Part shown: piece by piece, positions 1 to 7,031 of the stretch
Position numbering within the stretch: position 1 is the stretch's first letter
How the letters are laid out: each line of letters begins with the position of its first letter
DNA from: Solirubrobacter soli DSM 22325
GTDB taxonomy: Bacteria > Actinomycetota > Thermoleophilia > Solirubrobacterales > Solirubrobacteraceae
Assembly: GCF_000423665.1 (NCBI RefSeq)
Contig: NZ_KE384069.1
Span: forward strand, 609,588-673,587
Direction: 5' to 3'
Length of the DNA: 64,000 nucleotides
Program-made: the position numbers and the translations under genes
The notes under the pieces: generated by a model
Databases searched by the model: none
Told to the model about the DNA's origin: nothing
The model's input: only the letters and a program-made list of their open reading frames with translations

Positions 1-605
1 CGCTGCTCACCCCCGAGGGGAACGTTGCGGCGTTCGCGCCGTGGCTACCGCCGGCGCCGGCGCGGGTGCTCGACTGTGCGTGCGGGATCGGGCTGCTGGC
101 GGCCGGGCTCGCGCACGTGGGCTACGACGCGCACGCGTCCGACATCAGCCCCGACATGGTCGCCCGGACCCGCGCGCTCGGTGTCGCGGCGGAGGTCCGC
201 TCGTGGGATGAGCTGCCGCCGTCCGGCGACTTCGACGTCGTGCTGTGCGTCGGCAACTCGCTCGCCCACGCGCGAGATCGGCGGGTGGGGCTGCGCGCGA
301 TGGCGGGTGCGCTCAAACCCGGCGGAACGCTCCTCGTCACGTCCCGCAACTGGGAGCTCGAGCAGCCGGGCGGGACCGAGGTCGTCGAGCGCGACGGGCG
401 CCGCGCCACCATCACCCGCGTGTGGACGCCTGGGCGGCCCACCCGACTCGAGCTCACCGTCGACACCGTCACCGAGGTGCTCACGGTCTGGCCGTTCACC
501 CACGCCGAGCTGCTCGACGACCTTCGCGCCGCGGGCCTGGAGCCCACGGACAGCACCCACACCTCCGACTGCGAGCGCTATCTCCTGCGTGCGCACGTCC
601 GGTAG
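1..605 (+). CDS. SAM-dependent methyltransferase (5' end cut by window)
   Basis: The reading frame is open from base 3, so the N-terminus lies outside the window. What remains is a class I (Rossmann) methyltransferase. The SAM-binding glycine loop reads VLDCACGIG, followed by the acidic end of beta-2 (ASDIS), the DELPPSGDFDVVLC strand and the GG of LKPGGTLLVTSRN. These are the hallmarks of a small-molecule or cofactor methyltransferase; the substrate cannot be told. It ends 28 bases inside the 3' end of the convergent FG-GAP gene. The fold is clear, the specific role unknown. Confidence 0.85.
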   Translation, partial: LLTPEGNVAAFAPWLPPAPARVLDCACGIGLLAAGLAHVGYDAHASDISPDMVARTRALGVAAEVRSWDELPPSGDFDVVLCVGNSLAHARDRRVGLRAMAGALKPGGTLLVTSRNWELEQPGGTEVVERDGRRATITRVWTPGRPTRLELTVDTVTEVLTVWPFTHAELLDDLRAAGLEPTDSTHTSDCERYLLRAHVR

Positions 606-2323
606 GTGCGGATGTCGTTCCCGGGCTTGGCCGACAGCACCACGTGGTAGATGCCCTTGGCCTGGCCGGACAGGCTCACGCGGACGGATCTGCCGGCGCG
701 CCGCAGCTGCCTGACGAAGCGGCCGTTGATCGCGATCGTCACCGTCGCGCCGCGCAGGCGGCGCGGGATCGTGATCGTCATCGCCCGCCGGCTCGCGCAC
801 GTGGATGTGGTCGTCGGCGGGACCGGTGACGTGGGCGGGGGCGTGGGGGCGGCCGGCGGGCCTGCGTCTGGCGGGGCTTCGCTTCCAGGGGCGGGCGTCG
901 GAGTCGGGGTGGGGGTTGGCGTCGGCGTCGCGGTGGGTGCGCCGGTGCCGGACAGCGACACGGTGTAGGTCCCGCCGTTGGTCGGGACGGAGAGCGTGCC
1001 GGCATGCGCTCCCGCGAACACCGGGGCGAACGCGACGCTCACCGTGCAAGGGGCGAGGAGCAGCAGGTGGCTGCACGTCTCGTGGGCGATCGCGAAGCCC
1101 GCGCCGGACACGCTCACGCCGCCCACGTGCAGCGCCGCGGTGCCGGTCGAGGTCACCGTGAACGCCCGCTCGGTTCCGGGCGCGAGCTCTGCTGTGGCGG
1201 GCGGGTCGACGTAGGCGGACGGGACGGCGCGGTTGAGCAGCACCGTGACGTCGTCGGTCTCGTGCTGCGTCGTGACGAGGTCGGGGCGGCCGTCGTGGTC
1301 GAGGTCCGCCACGACCATGTGCCGCGGTCCGTACCCGACGTACTCGTCCATGGAGGTGAAGTGGCCCGCGCCGTCTCCCAGCAGGATCGTCGCGTAGAAC
1401 GAGGAGTGCCCCAGCGCGATGTCGGCGTCGCCGTCACCGTCGAAGTCCGCCGTCGCGGCCGAGACCGGGCCGTCCGGGACCGGCACCGTCGCCAGCGTCT
1501 GCGCGAAGGCGCCCGCCCCGTCGTTGCGCAGGATCGTCACCGCGGCTGGGGCGCCGGCGGTGGCCGTCGCGATGTCGGGGCTCGCGTCGCCGTCGAAGTC
1601 GGCCGCGACGATGTTGCCCGGGTGCGGACCCGTCGGATAGGACGCGGTGGTGAAGGCGCCGGTGCCGTCGCCGAGCATGACGCCGACCGAGTCGGTGGCG
1701 GGCTGGTTCGTGACCACGTCGAGGTTGCCGTCGCCGTTGACGTCGCGGGCGGTCACTTCGACGGCGGCCATCGCGGTCGCGACGGGGGTGGCGAAAGCGC
1801 CCGCGCCGTCCCCGCGCAGGAACGAGACGGTGCCGGCGCCGGGGTTGGAGACGACGAAGTCGGCCTTGCCGTCGCCGTCGAAGTCTCCGATCGCGGGAGC
1901 GTAGGGCTGCGGGCCGGCGGCGACCTCAGGCGCGGACGTGAAGCCGCTGCCGGTGTTGAGCCCGACGTCGACGCTCGTGCCTGTCGAGCGCGGTGCGACG
2001 ATGTCCGGCCGTCCGTCGTGGTTCAGATCGCCCGCGGCGATCCGCGCCGGGCCGCCACCTACGGCGAAGCTCGCGATGTCGCTGAACGCATCGTCGTTGG
2101 AGCCGCGCATGCGGACGGGGCGCATGACGGCGACCCGCCGTCCGACCCGGTCGGCGACCGCAAGGTCGTCGACGCCGTCGCCGTCGAAGTCCGCGACGGC
2201 GAGCGCGGACGCATCGGCGCTGATCGGCACGCCGTTGCTGGTGAACCACGAATCCGCCGAAGCGGGCGCCGCGGCGGCGAGAAAGAGCACAACGCCGGAC
2301 AGCGCGACGAGGAGGCGGGACAT
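578..2323 (-). CDS. Secreted FG-GAP/VCBS repeat protein
   Basis: A secreted protein of about 581 residues. I chose the internal ATG giving MSRLLVALSGVVLFL because it opens directly into a Sec signal peptide ending near ASA; an ATG 39 bases upstream adds an unlikely polar extension. The body is a run of at least seven FG-GAP repeats with Ca-binding DxDGDGxxD loops (for example DFDGDGVDDL and DLNHDGRPDI), expected to form a beta-propeller. An ASH/HYDIN-like Ig domain follows, with an ATCTVSVAFAP-type strand (here APCTVSVAFAP). Then come a Pro-Thr linker and a basic C-terminal module starting CASRR and ending RTYRTC, a small domain common on Solirubrobacterales surface proteins. Probably a surface adhesion or binding protein; no catalytic residues are recognised. 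Confidence 0.85.
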   Translation of the reverse strand: MSRLLVALSGVVLFLAAAAPASADSWFTSNGVPISADASALAVADFDGDGVDDLAVADRVGRRVAVMRPVRMRGSNDDAFSDIASFAVGGGPARIAAGDLNHDGRPDIVAPRSTGTSVDVGLNTGSGFTSAPEVAAGPQPYAPAIGDFDGDGKADFVVSNPGAGTVSFLRGDGAGAFATPVATAMAAVEVTARDVNGDGNLDVVTNQPATDSVGVMLGDGTGAFTTASYPTGPHPGNIVAADFDGDASPDIATATAGAPAAVTILRNDGAGAFAQTLATVPVPDGPVSAATADFDGDGDADIALGHSSFYATILLGDGAGHFTSMDEYVGYGPRHMVVADLDHDGRPDLVTTQHETDDVTVLLNRAVPSAYVDPPATAELAPGTERAFTVTSTGTAALHVGGVSVSGAGFAIAHETCSHLLLLAPCTVSVAFAPVFAGAHAGTLSVPTNGGTYTVSLSGTGAPTATPTPTPTPTPTPAPGSEAPPDAGPPAAPTPPPTSPVPPTTTSTCASRRAMTITIPRRLRGATVTIAINGRFVRQLRRAGRSVRVSLSGQAKGIYHVVLSAKPGNDIRTYRTCARRR

Positions 2324-2429
2324 CGCCCGGTGAATCGGCGGGTCCCGACGAGGCTTGAGCATCCGGGTCCCGCTGCCGATGAACTGCCCGATGACGCCAT
2401 CGCTTCGTCTCGCCGTTAGGTGGCCCGGG

Positions 2430-2447
2430 TAGCCTATGCGGCGAATG
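2430..2447 (+). promoter_or_regulatory. Candidate leaderless promoter -10 and start
   Basis: TAGCCT at 2430-2435 fits the TAnnnT -10 pattern. The ATG at 2445 lies nine bases after it, leaving no room for a ribosome binding site. This decided the start of the following membrane protein. No clear -35 is seen. Confidence 0.35.
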
Positions 2448-3389
2448 TCCGAGTTGGCATCCGCCCTCGAGCGTGCCTTCGACGGGCTGGTCGATGCCGT
2501 CGGCGGCGTGTCGCCGGGCTGGCTGGTCCTCGGCGTGGCGCTTCACCTGCTCAACCAGGTCGCCCGCGGGCGTGGGTGGCACGCGGTCGTGACGGCCGCC
2601 TGCGACGCTGACGTCAAACCGCGCCGGCGCGACACGGTGGCCGCGTGGGTGGCGGGCGCGGGCGCCGGCGGGGTCGTGTCCGCCCGCGGCGGCGACGCGG
2701 TCCGCGTGCTGCTGCTCGCCCGCACGAGCCCGGGTACCAGCCGCGCGCTGCTGACCGGCACGCTCGTCGCGGAGTGCGCGGGGGAGACCGCGCTGGGCGC
2801 GGCGCTGCTCGCGCTCGGGTTGGCGGTCGGCGTCGGCCCGGACCTCGGGCCGTCGGCCGCGACCGGCCTCTATGCGCTCGCGGCGCTGCTGGCGGCGTTC
2901 GGCGTCTACCTGCTCGCCCGCCGCTCCACCCGCGTCAAGGGCTTCATCACCAAGGCCGCGCACGGGTGCGCGTTGCTGCGCTGCCCGAAGGCCTACTCGC
3001 GGCGCGTGCTTCCCTGGCAGCTGGCCAGCCGGCTGTGCCGGCTCGCCGCGCTCGCCTGCTTCCTCGCCGCCTTCAGCCTTCCCGCCACGCCCGCCGCCGT
3101 CCTGCTGGTCGTGTTCGCCCAGTGCAGCGGCCGCCTGGTGCCGTTCTCGCCCGCCAGCGTGGGCGCCGGCGCCGCGATCCTCGCCGCGACCTTCGAGCCC
3201 GTCACGGGCCGCGCCGTCTCTACCGAGAGCGTCGTCGCGTTCTTCGTCGGCACCAGCACGGTGCTGACCGTGGTCGGCACCGTGCTCGCTCTGGCGATCT
3301 GCGTTCAGGCCTCGGCGAAGGCGGGCCCGAGCCCGGCGTTGCTCGGCCGCTTGATGCGGATCCGCGCCGCCACCGCGCCGAGGCCGTAG
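2445..3389 (+). CDS. UPF0104 / lysylphosphatidylglycerol synthase-type membrane protein
   Basis: About 314 residues with seven or eight hydrophobic segments separated by short Arg/Gly-rich loops. The layout resembles the UPF0104 (LPG_synthase_TM) flippase-like membrane domain. A conserved-looking early block reads AGAGAGGVVSARGGDAVR, similar to the GxxxPARxGE signature of that family, and a late segment has the SGRLVPFSPASVGAG pattern. There is no C-terminal aminoacyl-transferase domain, so it is the membrane half only. The last 85 bases overlap the 3' end of the convergent PAP2 gene. The pairing with a PAP2 phosphatase hints at lipid or undecaprenyl-phosphate handling, which is inference. 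An in-frame ATG at 2436 is the alternative start. Confidence 0.65.
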   Translation: MSELASALERAFDGLVDAVGGVSPGWLVLGVALHLLNQVARGRGWHAVVTAACDADVKPRRRDTVAAWVAGAGAGGVVSARGGDAVRVLLLARTSPGTSRALLTGTLVAECAGETALGAALLALGLAVGVGPDLGPSAATGLYALAALLAAFGVYLLARRSTRVKGFITKAAHGCALLRCPKAYSRRVLPWQLASRLCRLAALACFLAAFSLPATPAAVLLVVFAQCSGRLVPFSPASVGAGAAILAATFEPVTGRAVSTESVVAFFVGTSTVLTVVGTVLALAICVQASAKAGPSPALLGRLMRIRAATAPRP

Positions 3390-4084
3390 CCCGCGGCGCT
3401 GGCGACGACGCCGGCCGCCATGTCGAACACGAAGTGGTTGCCGGTGGCGACCACCGCGAGGCCGATGACCGGGCCCCACAGCAGCGCGAGGAACTTCAGC
3501 GCCGGGTTGCGCAGCGCGGCGAAGAGCGCGAAGCCGACGGCGACCGCGAAGCCGACGTGCAGGCTCGGGACCGCCGCGAGCTCGTTGTAGAACGAGGTCG
3601 AGAAGTTCGAGTCCATCGCGACCGTGCCGCTGGAGGTGATCGTGTCGACGATCCCGATGTCGGCCAGCCGCGGGGGAGCGACGGGGAACAGGCCGTAGAC
3701 CGGGACCGAGATCAGCCACGTGGCCAGGATCGTGTTGCGCAGCGTCGCGTAGATCGCCGCGTTCCGCTTGTAGAGGAAGATCAGCGCGGCGGGGATGACG
3801 CCGAGCTGGGCGATCAGGTACAGCCGGTTCAGGACCCACATGACCCAGGTGCCGTCGAACGCGTGCTGCACCGTCGCCTCGACGCCGGTGCCGGTCGACT
3901 GCTCGAGGTTGACGATCCAGCGCGCGTGCGACTGCGCGTCGGGGAGGTCACCGATCGTCACGAAGCGCGCGGCGCTGTAGACGAGGTAGGCGAAGAGAAA
4001 GAGCCCGATCTGCGCTCGGGCCCTGGGGGAGAAGGGGAGCCGGAGTGCGCTCGTCGGACGGGGGAGTGGCGTGGCGGCGAGCAT
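3305..4084 (-). CDS. PAP2-superfamily membrane phosphatase/transferase
   Basis: 259 residues with about six membrane segments. The PAP2 catalytic signatures appear late in the protein: PSLHVGFA (motif 2, phosphate-binding Ser and catalytic His) and GNHFVFDMAAG (motif 3, nucleophilic His and Asp). This spacing is typical of the Aur1/Ipt1-like subgroup that transfers or removes phosphate from membrane lipids. The active site is expected on the outer membrane face. TAATTT lies six bases before the ATG, so the transcript may be leaderless. The C-terminal coding region overlaps the neighbouring UPF0104-like gene, so the two mRNAs share antisense 3' ends. Substrate unknown. Confidence 0.85.
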   Translation of the reverse strand: MLAATPLPRPTSALRLPFSPRARAQIGLFLFAYLVYSAARFVTIGDLPDAQSHARWIVNLEQSTGTGVEATVQHAFDGTWVMWVLNRLYLIAQLGVIPAALIFLYKRNAAIYATLRNTILATWLISVPVYGLFPVAPPRLADIGIVDTITSSGTVAMDSNFSTSFYNELAAVPSLHVGFAVAVGFALFAALRNPALKFLALLWGPVIGLAVVATGNHFVFDMAAGVVASAAGYGLGAVAARIRIKRPSNAGLGPAFAEA

Positions 4085-4140
4085 GCACTCAAATTACGCA
4101 CGCCACCCGCCTGCAACCACGAGGCAGGCTCCCGAATCTC

Positions 4141-4316
4141 AGGTGGGGCTAAAGGCCCACCGGGGGTGTGGATAACCCCCGCCGCAAACCTAAACCCCAC
4201 CTAAGGTGTCTGACCCCTTATCGCGCCTTTAGGAACCGTCGTCGCCCCGCAGAGGGCGCTACATCCGCCGGGCGAGATTAAGCCCACCTAAAGTGCCAGG
4301 CACCATAGGTGGGCTT
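4141..4316. repeat. Stack of hairpins with AGGTGGG boxes between divergent genes
   Basis: This 176-bp non-coding stretch holds several inverted repeats. An outer pair is AGGTGGGG (4141-4148) with CCCCACCT (4195-4202), and inside it GGGGGT/ACCCCC (4162-4167, 4175-4180). A second hairpin has 11-bp arms, 4280-4290 and 4306-4316, and a loop that itself contains GTGCC-A-GGCAC. GTCTGACCCCTTA near 4207 resembles half of the GGGGTCAGGCCCC-type palindromes at 33175 and 53465. The 4280-4316 hairpin sits just past the stop codon of the first S15 gene and probably terminates it. Confidence 0.6.
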
Positions 4317-4319
4317 TAT

Positions 4320-6869
4320 CTACGGGGTGGTGGTGGAGAGGGTGAACGTCAGCGTGGTGCTGTACGTGCCCGTGCGCAGCGCGTCGGTCTGGCCGATGTG
4401 CTGGGTGAAGCCGATCGTCACCGGGTCGTTGGAGACCGGTGCGGTCCAGGCCGACTTCGAGAACGAGACGGCCAGGGCCGACGGCAGCGAGAACGCGCCG
4501 TTGGTGAGGTGGTCCGGGCCGGACACGCTCAGTGCGGCGTCGCCGGCGGACGAGATCACGTTGGCGGTGGTCGACGCCGTGTAGTCCTTCGCCACGCCCG
4601 GCGCGAACGCGCCGAAGGAGGCCGGGGCGCCGAGGGTCAGCGACAGCGTCGCGGGCACGGAGCCGTTGACGTCGCCGCCCGCCTGGTTGACGAACGAGAC
4701 GGTGACGTTGAACGACTTCGTCGTCGCGTTGCCGTTGGCGTCGGTCGCCGTGCAGGTCACGTTCGTGGTCCCGACCACGAACTTCGAGCCGCTCGCCTTG
4801 TCGCAGGTGACCGTCGGGGCGGCGTCCTGCGTGTCGGTGGCGGTCGCCGTGTAGCTCACGGTGGTGCCGGTGGCGTCCGTGGAGTTCGCGGCGACGTCGG
4901 CGACGGACAGGTCCGGAGCCGTGGTGTCGGCGACGAAGCCGCCGGATGCCGTCGCGGCGTCGGCGCCGCCCGTGATCGGCAGCGAGACCTTCGAGGCCTT
5001 GGTGTCGACGGTGACGACGGCCTTGGTGGTGCCGGCGACGCCCATCGAGTAGTTGGCCAGCAGGATCACGCCGATCTGGTGGCCCGCCGGGAACGTGTAG
5101 TCCGTCGGCAGGATGCGGAACTTGAACTCGTACTTCTGACCCGGGACCACCGGCGTGGCGTCGCCCGCCGTCAGCGAGTCACGGTTCGAGGAGTCCAGGA
5201 TGCCCTTGGAGACGCGCCACTGGGTGACGTTCTGGACGGGCTTGGTGACCTCGAGGTAGCACGCGCTGTCGACCGCGTTGCCGCCGGCGTCGGTGCTGCT
5301 GTCGCCCCAGCAGGTGCGGTTCGTCCCGGTGGTGACGCCGTCGGAGCCGCCGCGACCCACCCGCGAGGAGGGGCCGTAGTCGACGAGCAGCGCCGCCAGG
5401 TTGGACTGCGTGGTCGAGAGCGAGGCCTGCAGATCGATGATCGGCGTGCCGGAGATGTGCAGGTCGCTCTTGAGCTTGGGCGAGAGGAACGCGAGCCGGT
5501 TGGCCTGCGAGCCGTTGGGCGTGTTGATCGCGTTGGTCTCCGACAGCGAGTTGTCCGTGAACGCGAGGCTGTCGGTGCCGCCGCCGGAGCTCAGACCGAG
5601 CGAGCCGGACTGGCCCGCGGCGCGGCCGCTGAGGTAGACGTCGGTGTTGACCGTGCCCGGGATGGGCCAGTCGGCGTACGTCTTCCACACGTTGCCCTGC
5701 GGCTGCTCGATGTCCACGCGCGGCTCGTTCATGATGCCGTTCTGGACGCCCTGCAGCCAGTAGTCGAACCAACGCTGCAGCGTGTCGACGAACTCGGTGC
5801 GGCGATAGTCGAACGGATCGACGTGGCCTTCCTGCGACAGCCAGAGCTTGCGCGGGACGTTGTTGGCCGCGAGGCCCGCCCACCATTCCGCCATCTGGTC
5901 CGGACGCACGTTGTCGTCGTTGATGCCATGCGACTCGAAGACCGCGGCCTTGACCTTGTTGACGTTCAGGCGGTAGTTGCGGTCGGCCCAGAACGGGTTG
6001 ATGTCACCCGTGTCGTCGCCGTCGACGGTGTTCAGGTAGTTGAACACGTTCGTGCACGGCGTCCGGTGATCGGGCGGCAGCACGCCCAGCAGGGTCTGCG
6101 AGACCACGCCGGTGATGCTGTTGTCGAGGCTGCGCGGGTAGTGGGTGTTCTCCCGGATGCCACCCATGCGCGAGTAGTCGTACCAGGACGAGATCGCCGA
6201 GATCGGGACGATCGTCGTCAGGCCGTCCACGCCGGTCGACGCGACGCCGTTGGCGAACGTGCCGTCGTAGGACTTGCCGATCATGGCGTTCTTGCCGTTG
6301 TCCCAGTCGTTGTGCACGACCGTCTGGCCGTCGGCCGACGTGAAGCCGTCGATCCGGCCCATCAGCCAGTCGATGACGGCCGCGAAGCCGGCGACGTCGC
6401 CGGGGCCGCCGTGCAGCGGGCAGCCGGTCGAGAACGCCGTGCCGATCGAGTGCGCGAGGATGACCGCGTACCCGCGCGGGACGAAGTAGTTGTCGTAGAA
6501 GAGCGGGAACTTGTCCAGCACGCCCGCGGCGGTCGTGTGGATGTACTGCGTCTCGTTGCCACGCCCGAGCGACGTGTAGTACGGCGAGTCGTCGATGATC
6601 GCCGGAACCTTCAGGTTCGGCCCCGACTCCTTCGGGCGGATGATGTCGATCGCGACGCGATCGGTGACGCCGTTGGCGTCCTGGTCGACACCCGCGACCG
6701 GAATCCACACCCGCTCGCGCTTCGCGTCCTGATAGCTGAAGACCGGCGCGGTCTTCCCGTCCGCGCCAATCGTGATGGCGGGGTCGGCGGCCTGAGCGGC
6801 GCCGGCTCCGAGGGTCAAGGCCAGCAGCGTCAATGCGCCGGCAGCAAGCCCCCTTGCCCCATTCCTCAA
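4320..6869 (-). CDS. Secreted S15 (PepX/CocE-like) peptidase A with HYR domain and C-terminal module
   Basis: About 849 residues. I chose TTG at 6869 because GGAGG sits five bases before it and the product then starts like its two paralogues, with a Sec signal peptide ending AGAAQA. The alpha/beta-hydrolase core carries GKSYDGT (Ser200), HGINDDN (Asp318) and EGHVDPF (His349), the S15 triad layout of X-prolyl dipeptidyl aminopeptidases. The beta-rich S15 C-terminal domain follows. Next is a HYR-type Ig domain (TVTCDKASGSKF...TCTATDANGN), then a roughly 110-residue terminal module ending TFTLSTTTP that is shared with other secreted proteins here. It is probably an exported, surface-held peptidase or esterase. 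Proline-specific cleavage is a family guess; CocE-like ester hydrolysis is the alternative. Confidence 0.88.
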   Translation of the reverse strand: MRNGARGLAAGALTLLALTLGAGAAQAADPAITIGADGKTAPVFSYQDAKRERVWIPVAGVDQDANGVTDRVAIDIIRPKESGPNLKVPAIIDDSPYYTSLGRGNETQYIHTTAAGVLDKFPLFYDNYFVPRGYAVILAHSIGTAFSTGCPLHGGPGDVAGFAAVIDWLMGRIDGFTSADGQTVVHNDWDNGKNAMIGKSYDGTFANGVASTGVDGLTTIVPISAISSWYDYSRMGGIRENTHYPRSLDNSITGVVSQTLLGVLPPDHRTPCTNVFNYLNTVDGDDTGDINPFWADRNYRLNVNKVKAAVFESHGINDDNVRPDQMAEWWAGLAANNVPRKLWLSQEGHVDPFDYRRTEFVDTLQRWFDYWLQGVQNGIMNEPRVDIEQPQGNVWKTYADWPIPGTVNTDVYLSGRAAGQSGSLGLSSGGGTDSLAFTDNSLSETNAINTPNGSQANRLAFLSPKLKSDLHISGTPIIDLQASLSTTQSNLAALLVDYGPSSRVGRGGSDGVTTGTNRTCWGDSSTDAGGNAVDSACYLEVTKPVQNVTQWRVSKGILDSSNRDSLTAGDATPVVPGQKYEFKFRILPTDYTFPAGHQIGVILLANYSMGVAGTTKAVVTVDTKASKVSLPITGGADAATASGGFVADTTAPDLSVADVAANSTDATGTTVSYTATATDTQDAAPTVTCDKASGSKFVVGTTNVTCTATDANGNATTKSFNVTVSFVNQAGGDVNGSVPATLSLTLGAPASFGAFAPGVAKDYTASTTANVISSAGDAALSVSGPDHLTNGAFSLPSALAVSFSKSAWTAPVSNDPVTIGFTQHIGQTDALRTGTYSTTLTFTLSTTTP

Positions 6870-6984
6870 GTGAACCTCCATGTGTTGCAGCAGACCCAGC
6901 CACCGCAACCAGCGGCGGCCTTGCGCGCGCAACGATAGGACCGGTTCACCACCTTTTGACCACGTTTGGGCGTGGATGAGACTA

Positions 6985-7022
6985 AACGTGCGAACCGGCC
7001 ATGAGAGGCCGGTTCGCACGTT
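6985..7022 (-). terminator. Strong terminator hairpin downstream of S15 B
   Basis: Perfect 16-bp inverted repeat (6985-7000 with 7007-7022) and a six-base loop, ten bases past the stop codon of the second S15 gene. A short T-rich stretch (TTTAG) follows on the minus strand. Confidence 0.85.
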
Positions 7023-7031
7023 ATGAGAGCG

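Noticed and set aside
4085-4319. Hairpin-rich gap considered as an insertion sequence or attachment site
   Set aside because: No transposase, no flanking target duplication and too short; the hairpins fit termination and REP-like repeats.
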